Of a stretch of DNA of 33,067 nt, positions 15,099 through 24,188 are shown in pieces; the first letter of the stretch is position 1; each line of letters opens with the position of its first letter. Origin of the DNA: a bacterium (lineage in GTDB: Bacteria; Armatimonadota; Chthonomonadetes; Chthonomonadales; Chthonomonadaceae); NCBI GenBank assembly GCA_021777995.1, contig JAJYCW010000033.1, forward strand, positions 1 to 33,067, in the 5' to 3' direction. The position numbers and the translations under genes are program-made. The notes beneath the pieces were generated by a model. That model saw only the letters and a list, made by a program, of their open reading frames with translations. It made no database searches and had not been told where the DNA came from.

Positions 15099-16346
15099 TT
15101 ACCTTACAGTGGCTGCGGCATCAATGAGCGCAAGTGCAGTTGGCGAGACCCACGACTGATCGTGGAACAGACGCCCCCATTCGGACGGCGTTACATTTGG
15201 GTACTCATGAAGCGTCTCGTCATCGACAAATCGAAGGCGTTTGCGCAGAGACGCACGTGTGTGCGGCTTGGCGCCCGCATCCAGTAACAGTTGCGCCATT
15301 GAGTTGTCGAGACGCAATCCTACTCTGAATGGCTGTGATACCACGGTACCGTACAGTGGAGTGTGCCCACCAAATCCATCGGAATCTATTATTGCAGGTT
15401 GGTCGACATTTGCACCGCGCTCTAGAAGCCATTCGGCGATCTGAAATTCATCATAATCAACTGCCATGTGAAGCAGTGTGGTACCCGCAAGCGGCGTGCC
15501 ATGAAGAGCTAACGTTTCGTCGCTATCGCAGCCAAGCTCAATCGGGAATATCTCAGCATGTGAAAATCTTCTGTTCAGCATGTCAGGGTCGCGGCGCGCA
15601 TGCTGCTCCAGAAGATCAATCCGACCTGCGTGCACGGCCATCGGCGGGCTTTCAGGTAGGTTGCAACCGGCATCCTGCAGGAGGGCCAGGCATGCATGTT
15701 TACCCTCAGGGTTCCGGCTGTACGTTTGTAGCACGAGACCAAGGGGTGCCAGCGGGTTGCCGTTGTGGTCTTCTACTGCAGATCCCGCCGACAGCAGGTA
15801 CCGAAGGCCATCCGCGTTAAGAGTTTCGCACGGACCCATAATGCATCCTCGTTCCGGTATTGCTCCTCTTGAATGTAATAGTTCTGCAATGGAGAGGTGC
15901 CCCTTTAGCGTGGCGCGGTCGAAGGCATATTGGATATCGCGTGCGCCCATCTCCAAAAGTGCCTTTACCAGATTTTCATCTCCAACCGTGGCTGCATACG
16001 AAAGCGGTGGACCCCAATTGCCTCTCACTCCGCGCGCGTCTTCATGCAACAGGTAGGGCGACTGCGAGATTGTGGATATCAACGTACCACTGTCTCCGCG
16101 CCAAATGCTGTCAGTCACCACGCATGCAAGTTCAAGTCGGCTCCACGTCGACAGCCCGTAGCCTCTGGCGACGACATTTCGCGCATCCTCGATGGTGCAG
16201 ATGTTACGGTTAAACTGCCGTTCTGCGAACATGTTCCAGTCATAAAGCGCATTTGGGTTGTCCGCTAAACAATCGTCGAATAGCGAAGTAGCCTCCTCTT
16301 GTAACGCCTGTAACTGCGGACGTACCGGCAGGAAAGTTGATAGCAT
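15099..16346 (-). CDS. Ankyrin-repeat protein
   Basis: I chose ATG 16346 (MLSTFLPVRPQL) because AGGGAG lies five bases upstream; the frame also reads from 16373. The 415-residue product has several ankyrin-like units: PLSYAATVGDENLVKALLEMG, then GHLSIAELLHSRGA, then a central degenerate unit, then TTLLHMAVDYDEFQIAEWLLE with GANVDQPA, and HTPLYG with AQLLLDAGA. The first ~100 residues are helical and not ankyrin. Ankyrin arrays bind other proteins; a role cannot be assigned. No signal peptide is seen. It is the first gene of the minus-strand series leading to murB but need not share its function. Confidence 0.82.
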   Translation of the reverse strand: MLSTFLPVRPQLQALQEEATSLFDDCLADNPNALYDWNMFAERQFNRNICTIEDARNVVARGYGLSTWSRLELACVVTDSIWRGDSGTLISTISQSPYLLHEDARGVRGNWGPPLSYAATVGDENLVKALLEMGARDIQYAFDRATLKGHLSIAELLHSRGAIPERGCIMGPCETLNADGLRYLLSAGSAVEDHNGNPLAPLGLVLQTYSRNPEGKHACLALLQDAGCNLPESPPMAVHAGRIDLLEQHARRDPDMLNRRFSHAEIFPIELGCDSDETLALHGTPLAGTTLLHMAVDYDEFQIAEWLLERGANVDQPAIIDSDGFGGHTPLYGTVVSQPFRVGLRLDNSMAQLLLDAGAKPHTRASLRKRLRFVDDETLHEYPNVTPSEWGRLFHDQSWVSPTALALIDAAATVR

Positions 16347-16641
16347 GTGTGCTCCCTGAAACGTGCTTTTCAATCCGTACTATTGATTCGGTTGGCTATG
16401 TGAGTTCAATGGGTACACAGAGGAAGGCGCAACGGGCCAATTCAACCTGAATTTACGAAATAATACCGAAAAATCATGCTTTACCTCTACCCTTCCAATT
16501 GAGAGTCGTTTGACATGGCTAAAGGTGCACCGGTCTTAAAGGGCGCCTGCCGTGGAAGCAGGTATCAGAAATCCCGGACCTGATGTACCGCCTCAACCTT
16601 AGGTGGCAGGAGGTTCCTAAGGAACACCGTGAACATTGCTG
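16347..16641. other. Intergenic stretch with hairpin after the SDR gene
   Basis: No gene is apparent. An inverted repeat CCTTAGG (16597-16603) / CCTAAGG (16616-16622) lies just past the SDR stop and may end that transcript, although no T-run follows. A second small hairpin CCTGC...GCAGG lies near 16548-16564. The promoter of the ankyrin gene should be in the lower part but no consensus boxes stand out. Confidence 0.35.
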
Positions 16642-17436
16642 CTAAAATCCCGCAGGTTCTACCGCGATGCTGTTTTGCGGCTCTGCGGCATCGCTATGCC
16701 ATAAGGCTGCATTAATCCGTTTACCAGTGAATTCATTCGCTTCATCAGATAATATCCAGAGCAGCGGGGGCACCATTATCTCTGGCTGAAGAAGCCTGCT
16801 TCGCAAGGATACCGGAAGGTTGGCCGGCAGCATACCTGTATCACTCGCCCCTCCCGGCAGCAACGCGTTCACCGTAATCCCTGTGCCATTTAGATCCTGC
16901 GCCCAGATGGCCGTTTCAGACTCTAATGCGGCTTTCGAGGGACCGTATGGAGAAAAGCCTTCGCGGCGCATGGTTTCGTGGTTCATCGAGATGTTAACGA
17001 TGCGACCCCAACCGTTTTTCAGCATAAGCGGTACAACGCACCGAGCCATATAAAACGGCCCATTGACATTGGTGTCGATAATCATTCGCCAGACGTCGGC
17101 GCCGGTCTCCCAGAACTTGGTGGGCTCAGTTGCGAACTGTTCGGAAACAAATCGCATTCCACGACCTGCGTTGTTAATCAGGACGCTGGGAATGCCTAAC
17201 TTGGCTTCCGTCTCTTGGACTACATATTCGCACGCAGCTGGGTCCGATACGTCCGCAATAAGTGGTAATACCGTACCCGTTGGGGCGGCCGCGGCTACTG
17301 CAGCAATCTCCTCTTTGTGTGCCGCGGCTGTAATCGTAACTCTATACCCTGCGGTTGCCAGTCCAATGGCCACGGCACGCCCAAGACCGCGACCGGCACC
17401 AGTGCAGATGGCCACCCGTTCGTTCCCGTTTTTCAC
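16642..17436 (-). CDS. Short-chain dehydrogenase/reductase
   Basis: A classical NAD(P)-dependent SDR of 264 residues. The cofactor motif TGAGRGLG (12-19), NNAG, and the catalytic Tyr164/Lys168 (YGPSK) are present. Ser150 in NISM is the likely catalytic serine, but the usual second serine of the NISS pair is Met. The substrate cannot be told. Its GTG start overlaps the stop of the aldo/keto reductase by four bases (GTGA, 17433-17436), so the two are translated together and may act on the same carbonyl compound. Confidence 0.88.
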   Translation of the reverse strand: MKNGNERVAICTGAGRGLGRAVAIGLATAGYRVTITAAAHKEEIAAVAAAAPTGTVLPLIADVSDPAACEYVVQETEAKLGIPSVLINNAGRGMRFVSEQFATEPTKFWETGADVWRMIIDTNVNGPFYMARCVVPLMLKNGWGRIVNISMNHETMRREGFSPYGPSKAALESETAIWAQDLNGTGITVNALLPGGASDTGMLPANLPVSLRSRLLQPEIMVPPLLWILSDEANEFTGKRINAALWHSDAAEPQNSIAVEPAGF

Positions 17437-18419
17437 AAATTGATTGCCCGCATTCCCTGTTCGTGGTACCTGTCTCCAGATGTAGCACCAATGGGGAAAA
17501 ACGACTCCAGTTGTTCAAGATCGTCAGCGCTAAGCTTGACGTTCAGGGCACCACAGTTCTCTTCCAGGTACTTCGTACGTTTGGTACCGGGTATGGGTAT
17601 GATTGAGGGGCTTTTTGCTAATACCCACGCAAGCGCTAACTGCGCGGCGGTGCATCCGTGTGCTGCTGCGAGGTTCCTTACTGCTTCAGCAAGTCGCAGG
17701 TTATTTGAAAAATGGTCGCCGGTGAATCTTGGGTGATTACGCCGCCAATCATCCGCAGTAATATCAGATGGCTTCTGGAAACGACCCGTGAGAAAACCCC
17801 TTCCTAGAGGACTGTATGCAACGAAGGCAATTCCTAGTTCGTGGCACGTGTTCAAAATGTCACCTTCGGGATCTCTCGACCAGAGAGAATATTCCGTCTG
17901 CAGAGCTGTAATAGGATGGATTGCGTCAGCTCGCCTAACAGTTGTAGCAGCCGCCTCCGACAGCCCCAGGTATCGGACCTTACCCTCAGTTATGAGTTCT
18001 GCCATGGCACCAACGGTCTCTTCAATAGGGACATTTGGGTCAACACGGTGCTGATAGTAGAGGTCAATGTGGTCAATTCCTAGCCGTTGTAGGCTTGCAT
18101 CACACGCAGCCTTCACATACTCTGGCCGGCCATTCACCCCTAAAAACTCCCCATTTGGACCGCGAACGTTTCCGAATTTGGTCGCGAGTACCACCTCACT
18201 CCGACGGTTGGCTATCGCTTTGCCCACAAGCTCCTCATTGCGTCCCACGCCATACATATCCGCAGTATCTAGCAACGTGCATCCCAGATCAATCGCACGG
18301 TGAATTGTTGCGATAGATTCCGTGTCATCCAGGGCTCCGTAGAATTCAGACATTCCCATGCAACCCAATCCTAGAGCGCCTACGGTCGGTCCATTTTTGC
18401 CAAGGTTTCGTAGTTCCAT
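17433..18419 (-). CDS. Aldo/keto reductase
   Basis: An NADPH-dependent carbonyl reductase of about 328 residues with the (beta/alpha)8 signature. From ATG 18419 the catalytic tetrad is Asp51, Tyr56 (LLDTADMYG), Lys81 (LATKFG) and His124 (YYQHRVD). The C-terminal cofactor segment [16 protein letters not shown] is typical of the YhdN/AKR13-like group. The ATG at 18419 has GGAG five bases upstream; the in-frame GTG two codons earlier overlaps that site. The first gene of a two-gene operon with the SDR. The physiological substrate is unknown. Confidence 0.92.
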   Translation of the reverse strand: MELRNLGKNGPTVGALGLGCMGMSEFYGALDDTESIATIHRAIDLGCTLLDTADMYGVGRNEELVGKAIANRRSEVVLATKFGNVRGPNGEFLGVNGRPEYVKAACDASLQRLGIDHIDLYYQHRVDPNVPIEETVGAMAELITEGKVRYLGLSEAAATTVRRADAIHPITALQTEYSLWSRDPEGDILNTCHELGIAFVAYSPLGRGFLTGRFQKPSDITADDWRRNHPRFTGDHFSNNLRLAEAVRNLAAAHGCTAAQLALAWVLAKSPSIIPIPGTKRTKYLEENCGALNVKLSADDLEQLESFFPIGATSGDRYHEQGMRAINL

Positions 18420-18660
18420 GTTCACTCCATTGATAGTTTGGTTAGATTACCGCTATCGGCTTCATGGTTTATCTACGTGCGGTTGGGTTGCAACATTGCG
18501 CAATCTCAATATCTAGCCGCCGTTCACACCCCAATCCAGACCGCGACGTTTTTGGCGCGGCATGTTAGGCTAAGTTAATCGAACTCGTTATTGCACCTGA
18601 TTTGGGGATAAATGACTTAAGGTTAAGGTAGAATGTTGGCTGAAAAGCCAAGGTAATGGG
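18420..18660. promoter_or_regulatory. Divergent promoter region between the reductases and the helicase
   Basis: It must hold promoters for both directions. On the plus strand a TAGAAT at 18629-18634 is a plausible -10 box, but its best upstream hexamer (TTGGGG at 18602) is 21 bases away. On the minus strand TTGCAA with TAAACC 16 bases later is weak. AAGG at 18650-18653 could be the helicase ribosome site. Confidence 0.3.
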
Positions 18661-18717
18661 ATCGTAAAAATCAATTTAGACAAACCTCTTGTCGCGCAAT
18701 CACCCCGCGAACTGCTG

Positions 18718-20370
18718 TTGGACACCCGAAGCGCGAACTATGCTTTCATTAGAGACGCAATACAACCATTCTGTGAACTGGCACGATGCCCAGGCGATTA
18801 TCACGTTTACCGTTTAACTCCTCTTACCGTGTGGAATGCCTGTTCAACTGGGGTTACGGCGAGCACCATATTGGATGTGCTAAAAGAAGCATCCAGGTAC
18901 GAGCTACCGGGCAGTATTACCGAGGCGGTAGAAGATTGGTGTAGTAAATACGGACGGGTGCTTCTACTACGAGACGGTGAGCGGCTCATATTGAAGGCAC
19001 AGAACAATCTGCTAATGCGCGAGATTCAGCACATTCCGGATATCGGCAGTGCAATCTGGAGCCACTTGGATGCGCGAACAACAGAGATCAACCCGGCTTC
19101 GAGGGGCACCGTGAAGCGAGCAATGCTGCAGTATGGATATCCTGTTGTCGATGAAGCTGGGTATACAGAGGGAGCACCTCTTGAAATTGACCTCAAACCG
19201 TTAACTACTAGCGGCAAGAGTTTCCAGCTGCGCGAATATCAGGAACTGGCTGCACAGCGATTTTGGGCCGATGGCAAAATTACTGGCGGGTGTGGTGTAC
19301 TTAACCTTCCCTGTGGCAGCGGCAAAACGATCATCGGTCTGCGCGTTATGCAACTCGCTCGCACGCGCACATTGATACTTGCCCCTGGTATAACGGCGGC
19401 CCGCCAGTGGATCGCAGAGATACTCGACAAGACAACCCTACCCCGTGAGGATGTTGGTGAGTACAGCGGCGAGGTGAAGCAGATAATGCCTGTTACGGTG
19501 GCAACGTATCACGCACTTACCGCAGCATACCGGAACGAAAGCAGCCGGCTGACAAATAGTGCAACACCGTCCATCCTCAATACCGAAGCCTGGGGTCTGG
19601 TAATATACGATGAGGTGCATATGCTGCCGGCACCAATGTTCAGGCTCTCTGCGGAACTTCAGAGTTGCCGTCGGTTGGGTTTAACCGGTACTCTGGTACG
19701 AGAAGACGGCAAGGAGCTTGACGTATTCTCATTGATCGGGCCGGGCCGGATGGATGCCCACTGGAAGCAGATGGAGGCAGCGGGTTGGATCGCCCGTGCG
19801 GATTGTACTGAGGTTCGTGTTCCCATGCCACCAGAGTTACGTACTGCCTACGCGGCAAGCAGCATGCGAAACACTTACGCTGTCGCAGCAGGCAATCCTG
19901 CAAAGGAGGAAGTGGTTCAGCACATTGTAGCTCTGCACCGCGATAGGTCGTGTCTGGTAATGGGTCAAGACCTTGACCAGCTGCGAAAACTGGCGGCTAG
20001 ACTAGAGGCTCCCCTCATAGAGGGCAGGGTGCCGAATCGTCAGCGCGCCGCTCTCTACGAGGACTTTCGAGCGGGAATTCACCGAGTCCTGGTGGTATCG
20101 AGAGTGGGAAATACTTCAGTTGACCTTCCGGAAGCAAGGGTCGCCATACAGGTTAGCGGTATGTTTGGATCGCGTCAGGAGGAGGCGCAGCGATTGGGGC
20201 GTATTTTAAGGCCGCATCGCGAGGACAATCGCGCCTATTTCTACTCAATTGTTAGCGAGGACACCGTTGAGGTTGACTTCGCAGCGCATCGGCAACTATA
20301 CCTAATTGAACAGGGATACCGTTATACCATTACAAGATGGAACGAATTCAGGGAGCAAGCAGTAATTTGA
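18718..20370 (+). CDS. XPB-type DNA repair helicase (SF2)
   Basis: A 3'-to-5' ATP-dependent DNA helicase resembling mycobacterial and archaeal XPB. N-terminal segment: FIRDAIQPFCELARCPGDYH and YRLTPLTVWNACSTGV. Motor motifs counted from TTG 18718: Walker A LPCGSGKT (Lys203), DEVH box (298-301) in YDEVHMLPAP, GLTGTLVREDGKE, then DLPEARVAIQVSG and QRLGRILRP (from 491). TTG 18718 is the only conventional start, but homology to family N-termini continues upstream (KPLVAQSPRELLL, frame open to 18616), and AAGG at 18650-18653 is well placed for ATC 18661. The real protein is therefore probably about 19 residues longer. It is followed by an overlapping unknown gene. Confidence 0.9.
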   Translation: MDTRSANYAFIRDAIQPFCELARCPGDYHVYRLTPLTVWNACSTGVTASTILDVLKEASRYELPGSITEAVEDWCSKYGRVLLLRDGERLILKAQNNLLMREIQHIPDIGSAIWSHLDARTTEINPASRGTVKRAMLQYGYPVVDEAGYTEGAPLEIDLKPLTTSGKSFQLREYQELAAQRFWADGKITGGCGVLNLPCGSGKTIIGLRVMQLARTRTLILAPGITAARQWIAEILDKTTLPREDVGEYSGEVKQIMPVTVATYHALTAAYRNESSRLTNSATPSILNTEAWGLVIYDEVHMLPAPMFRLSAELQSCRRLGLTGTLVREDGKELDVFSLIGPGRMDAHWKQMEAAGWIARADCTEVRVPMPPELRTAYAASSMRNTYAVAAGNPAKEEVVQHIVALHRDRSCLVMGQDLDQLRKLAARLEAPLIEGRVPNRQRAALYEDFRAGIHRVLVVSRVGNTSVDLPEARVAIQVSGMFGSRQEEAQRLGRILRPHREDNRAYFYSIVSEDTVEVDFAAHRQLYLIEQGYRYTITRWNEFREQAVI

Positions 20371-20894
20371 CCACAAATGCGATTAGCAACAGCGGCAACG
20401 TAGAAATGTTCTACCTTATGGGCCTAAGGATAAACGGAAAGCGCGAGGTGCCAGATTTTTACACGTTTTTATTGGAGCAGAATGGCGTTCTCCATCCGCT
20501 CGTTGCGGATGGGCAGATAGTGCTGTTTCGCAAGGTCGAACTGTATCGTGAAGCGCTTCAATTAGCCGGCATTGATGTTGAGTTCAAGGCGCCACCTAGT
20601 GAGCAGGTCTCCTATCTGTTGGACGTTGCTGCTGTTTTGTATCTCCTCATGCACGAGTCCATAGACGAAGAGAAACGCATACCTAACCTTATCGACTACT
20701 TCGCGCGCGCGTTGACAACAATGGGGATACCCTTACCGCCTGTGTTCGAAATTCTAAGTGAACTGGGTACTTCAACCGATGAAGACCCTTTCTTCGGCAC
20801 CTTGATGAACCGTGACAATTTTAATCGCGAGCGGTGTATTGATGGCATAAGATGGTGCTTAGGAACGCTGCTATCTGTAGCGACAATCTTGTAA
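20367..20894 (+). CDS. Hypothetical protein coupled to the XPB helicase
   Basis: TTG 20367 overlaps the helicase stop by four bases (TTGA), with AGGGAG 11 bases upstream inside the helicase gene; ATG 20406 is a more conventional alternative, without a ribosome site. The product is about 162-175 residues, mostly helical, soluble, and acidic in the middle (HESIDEEKRIPNL). There is no signal peptide, membrane helix, nuclease motif or zinc site. It does not look like the archaeal XPB partner Bax1, which is a larger nuclease. The coupling to the helicase suggests a partner or regulator; family not recognised. Confidence 0.75.
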   Translation: MTTNAISNSGNVEMFYLMGLRINGKREVPDFYTFLLEQNGVLHPLVADGQIVLFRKVELYREALQLAGIDVEFKAPPSEQVSYLLDVAAVLYLLMHESIDEEKRIPNLIDYFARALTTMGIPLPPVFEILSELGTSTDEDPFFGTLMNRDNFNRERCIDGIRWCLGTLLSVATIL

Positions 20895-20904
20895 GGGAGG
20901 CGTT

Positions 20905-22071
20905 GTGCGGCAATACGCTATCTTTGCAGACGACCTGACAGGAGCAGCAGACACGGCCGCCATGTTTGCCCTGCGAGGATGGAATTCCGCCGTGTATTTA
21001 GGCGAGATAGAGGACACCAAACACGCGGGCAACGCAGTGACTTCTTACAGTCTAGCTACGCGTGATATCTCCCAACACGAGGTTTCCCATCGCTGGAGGG
21101 ATCTGCCAGCCAATCTACTGCAGGACCGCTGTCCGTATCTCAAAGTGGACAGCACATTGCGCGGCAACGTCGGCGTGTCCATCCAATGCTACGCGGAGAA
21201 AGTGAATGCCGACGTCGTCTTGTTGTGCCCTGCGTTCCCGCAGCAGGGCCGCACTGTTCATGACGGCAAACTATTCGTAAATGGCGACGAAGTGTGCAGT
21301 ATTCCTGCTCTTCTCGCTGCTCAGGGCTGTTACACCACGGTAGCGGTCGCTAACCCAGTCGAGTGCCTGCGATTTCTGAAGGGTCGAGGTCTACAAGGTA
21401 ATGCACGGCACCCTCTCGTTTTGGTGGCTGCAGCCTCAACCGATGAAGACCTCCACGCCTGGGCGCAACTCGCGGCGACCGAGACGCCCGTTCTTGCGCC
21501 TGCAGGTTCTGCAGGCCTGGCAGGTGCGTTAGCCAACCTGCTGGACTGCAATTCTAGCGATGGGCATCGGTTTGTTAAGGCAGCACATAGCGGCAGAGTG
21601 CTCACCATCATTGGGAGCAATACTCCGCTTGCAAAGCGTCAGTGTGCGCGGCTAGCAACCCGCATGGACGTCAGGGTTGTTAGGCGGCTTCCAATACGGG
21701 CAGAGGATTGGCTTGCAGACGATCAGAAAAGTAAGCCACACTTGTTGTGGACGACTCACGCAAACGATGACGTGGACAAAATCGCTCTTCCCACGGCGGC
21801 CTCCCTAGACTTACCTGGTGAATTCACCACGTTAATCATTTCTGGAGGCGATACTGCGGAACGGCTGCTGTCGACAGGCGGCTGCAGACGTATCTCGATT
21901 TATAAGCAGCTGGAGCCAGGCGTTCCGCTTGGAGAGATGCATCTTGCCCGCAGTTGGCAATTAGTACTGAAGTCAGGCAGTTTTGGTGATGAAGGCACGC
22001 TAAGCAGGTTGGTTGATTGCCTTGTAAGCGAGGGCAGCAGCGTTTATTCCCCGGAGGCAAATAGCGAATGA
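20905..22071 (+). CDS. Four-carbon acid sugar kinase (DUF1537 family)
   Basis: It probably phosphorylates a four-carbon sugar acid such as D-threonate, L-threonate or D-erythronate. The 388 residues carry the family marks: FADDLTGAADTA near the N-terminus, LKVDSTLRGNVG, CPAFPQQGRTVHDGKL, APAGSAGLAGAL, and the nucleotide-binding loop IISGGDTAERLL near the end. The start is GTG 20905 after GGGAGG at 20895-20900. Its stop overlaps the pdxA-family start (ATGA). Characterised pathways pair this kinase with a PdxA-like dehydrogenase, giving DHAP and CO2, which the context supports strongly. The exact substrate is not readable. Confidence 0.9.
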   Translation: MRQYAIFADDLTGAADTAAMFALRGWNSAVYLGEIEDTKHAGNAVTSYSLATRDISQHEVSHRWRDLPANLLQDRCPYLKVDSTLRGNVGVSIQCYAEKVNADVVLLCPAFPQQGRTVHDGKLFVNGDEVCSIPALLAAQGCYTTVAVANPVECLRFLKGRGLQGNARHPLVLVAAASTDEDLHAWAQLAATETPVLAPAGSAGLAGALANLLDCNSSDGHRFVKAAHSGRVLTIIGSNTPLAKRQCARLATRMDVRVVRRLPIRAEDWLADDQKSKPHLLWTTHANDDVDKIALPTAASLDLPGEFTTLIISGGDTAERLLSTGGCRRISIYKQLEPGVPLGEMHLARSWQLVLKSGSFGDEGTLSRLVDCLVSEGSSVYSPEANSE

Positions 22072-23009
22072 AACCAGTAATCGCGGTGTCGCTTGGCGAC
22101 CCTGCCGGCGTCGGCCCTGAAGTGGTACTTAAGGCAGTGAATTCCCGTGAAATAGAGGATTGCTGTGAGATCGTAGTTTACGGAAGCGGTGCGGTGTTAG
22201 CTGCAACGTGCTCTACGTTATCGCTAACTATGCCACGGCGCATCATCGATGACGGACAGTTGTCAAAGGTTGTCCCTACCGGTGAGATAAATTCAGAAGC
22301 CGGTTCCGCTGCAATTCGATGGGTGCGCGAGGCTGCAGCCGCGGTAATGGAAGGAACTGCCGATGCACTGGTAACGGCGCCAATCAACAAGGAAGCAGCG
22401 GCATTGGGCGGCTCGACGTTCCCGGGGCACACGGAACTGCTGGCCGACTTGGCTGGGTGTAGAGACGTTTCTATGATGCTCGTTTCCGGAAACCTGCGCG
22501 TAATTCATGTCAGCACGCATGTTTCTCTCCGTTCGGCCCTAGACGCAATTAGTGTGAGCAGTGTGAGCAAGACGATTGAAAGCGCGATAAAAGGGTGTTC
22601 GCTGTTGGAGATTGATTCACCGCTGGTTGCGGTAGCCGGCGTAAATCCGCATGCCGGTGAAGGTGGTAAATTTGGGTTAGAAGAGTGCAACATCCTCGCA
22701 CCTGCCATTGCCGCGTGCCGTATGCGCGGATGGAGAGTTGTGGGACCGGAAGCCCCGGATATTGTGTTCGCCCGTGCAGTGAAAGGCGAGTTTGACATTG
22801 TTGTAGCAATGTATCACGACCAGGGTCATATACCGGTCAAATTGTCAGGATTCGATCGGGGAGTCAACGTAACCGTGGGTCTTCCCTTCATACGAACCAG
22901 CCCTGACCACGGTACAGCATTTGACATCGCTGGCCGCGGTGTGGCGCGGCCACATAGCATGATTGCAGCCATCCTTCTTGCCGTAGAGATGGTAAAACGA
23001 CGAGGTTAG
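22068..23009 (+). CDS. PdxA-family 4-phospho sugar-acid dehydrogenase
   Basis: A metal-dependent NAD dehydrogenase/decarboxylase of 313 residues. It opens with VSLGDPAGVGPEVVLKA. The three metal-binding histidines are His151 (STHVSL), His195 (GVNPHAGEGGKFG) and His250 (YHDQGHIPVK), and GLPFIRTSPDHGTAFDIAGRG closes the domain. PdxA proper oxidises 4-phosphohydroxy-threonine in vitamin B6 synthesis; the PdxA2 subgroup oxidises 4-phospho-threonate or -erythronate. The ATGA overlap with the kinase favours the catabolic PdxA2 role. Its 3' end overlaps the convergent proline dehydrogenase by four bases. Confidence 0.88.
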   Translation: MKPVIAVSLGDPAGVGPEVVLKAVNSREIEDCCEIVVYGSGAVLAATCSTLSLTMPRRIIDDGQLSKVVPTGEINSEAGSAAIRWVREAAAAVMEGTADALVTAPINKEAAALGGSTFPGHTELLADLAGCRDVSMMLVSGNLRVIHVSTHVSLRSALDAISVSSVSKTIESAIKGCSLLEIDSPLVAVAGVNPHAGEGGKFGLEECNILAPAIAACRMRGWRVVGPEAPDIVFARAVKGEFDIVVAMYHDQGHIPVKLSGFDRGVNVTVGLPFIRTSPDHGTAFDIAGRGVARPHSMIAAILLAVEMVKRRG

Positions 23010-23926
23010 CCGCGCAACATGCTGGTGAGTGCAAGTTTCAGGTTGGCGGGTTTTTCCGCGAGTCGGCGCATGGTGTACGGATACCAGTGATCGCCAAATG
23101 GAGTGTATATTCTCATGCGGTTTCCCTCTTTTACAAGCTGTTCCTGTAATTCGCGCCGTACGCCGTAGAGCATCTGAAACTCGAACCTGTCCGGTGCAAG
23201 TTGCAACTCTTGCTTAAACTGCAGGGCTGCATCAATCATCTGTTTGTCATGGGTTGCAATTGCTGGGTACACTCCGCTCTCAAGGAGCCTGCGCATGAGA
23301 CGCACGTAGCTGGCATCGACTTCCGCCCTCGTCGTAAAGGCAACCGATCCAGGCTCCTGGTAGGCGCCTTTGCATAGGCGAACACGTGCGCCCAGCTTTA
23401 TTAACTCCTCCACATCGGCCTCACTGCGGCGCAAATACGACTGAATTACAACACCGGTGTTTGTAAGTGGCACCGCAGCAGTGAAAACGTCTCGAAAGAT
23501 CTGCAGGGTCGTTTCCGTATGGGCAGAGCTCTCCATATCTATGCGCACGAATAGTTCGGGTGCTGCTGCCTTAAGCAGTCGTTGAAGGTTGCGGCTCGCG
23601 ATTTCGGGGCCAATATCCATGCCGAGTGCCGTGAGCTTAATGGAAACATTTGCATTAAGTTCATTTGTGCGGATGTGCTGGAAGAGGCGCAAATAAGTGT
23701 CTACAGTACCTGCAATCTCTTGTTCAGATGTAACGCTCTCCCCCAGGAAATCTAGTGAGACCGTAAACCCTTTGGCATTTAGCTGCCTCACTGGTTCCGT
23801 GACCTGCTCGATTGTTTCACCCGCAATAAAGCGCTGTGCCATAGCGGTCGCAAGACGATTATGCCTGGCAAAATGCTCCATTTGTCGCGACCCGGCCATT
23901 TGAAGAAGGAGCGTTCTGGTAATCAT
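23006..23926 (-). CDS. Proline dehydrogenase (monofunctional)
   Basis: An FAD enzyme that oxidises L-proline to pyrroline-5-carboxylate, passing electrons to the respiratory chain. The 306 residues are close to the Thermus and Bacillus monofunctional enzymes. Family segments are in order: SIKLTALGMDIG, RIDMES, GVVIQSYLRRS, VRLCKGAYQEP, ATHDKQMID, FEFQMLYGVR, and RIYTPFGDHWYPYTMRRLAEK, where the final arginines bind the proline carboxylate. The second enzyme of proline catabolism (P5C dehydrogenase) is not in the window. A possible minus-strand -10 box TACAAT lies at 23985-23990. The ribosome site is weak. Confidence 0.92.
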   Translation of the reverse strand: MITRTLLLQMAGSRQMEHFARHNRLATAMAQRFIAGETIEQVTEPVRQLNAKGFTVSLDFLGESVTSEQEIAGTVDTYLRLFQHIRTNELNANVSIKLTALGMDIGPEIASRNLQRLLKAAAPELFVRIDMESSAHTETTLQIFRDVFTAAVPLTNTGVVIQSYLRRSEADVEELIKLGARVRLCKGAYQEPGSVAFTTRAEVDASYVRLMRRLLESGVYPAIATHDKQMIDAALQFKQELQLAPDRFEFQMLYGVRRELQEQLVKEGNRMRIYTPFGDHWYPYTMRRLAEKPANLKLALTSMLRG

Positions 23927-24000
23927 AATTGTTGAAATCCTATCGTTACACCATCTACATAGAAATATCGGTTAATTAATCAATATTGTACCGTTCCACT

Positions 24001-24016
24001 GTGCTATCTTTAGCAC
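24001..24016. repeat. Small perfect hairpin in the 23927-24188 gap
   Basis: GTGCTA (24001-24006) pairs with TAGCAC (24011-24016) over a TCTT loop. It sits upstream of the proline dehydrogenase gene and of the next promoter. It could be an operator for either; six-base arms are also expected by chance. Confidence 0.25.
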
Positions 24017-24052
24017 TTCGGTAATTGCATTGCCTTGGGCACGGTAGCTGGA

Positions 24053-24096
24053 TTGGGGCGACACGCCTGCAGTTTGGGGCCACACCCCTGTATAAT
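24053..24096 (+). promoter_or_regulatory. Promoter with tandem 17-bp repeats in front of the D-serine dehydratase-like operon
   Basis: A perfect -10 box TATAAT at 24091-24096 is immediately preceded by two direct repeats, TTGGGGCGACACGCCTG (24053-24069) and TTGGGGCCACACCCCTG (24074-24090). They match at 15 of 17 bases and are offset by exactly 21 bp, two helical turns. They cover the -35 position, where no TTGACA is seen. Each repeat also has dyad character (GGCG-ACA-CGCC in the first, GGGG...CCCC in the second). This looks like a two-site operator or activator site for an unknown regulator. Confidence 0.5.
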
Positions 24097-24188
24097 GATA
24101 CGAGCATCCTGTCAGTGATTAAATGAGAGCTTCTATTCTGTGGAGTCGCTCCAATTAAGGTTGAAATTGCCCCTTAAGAGGTGACTAG

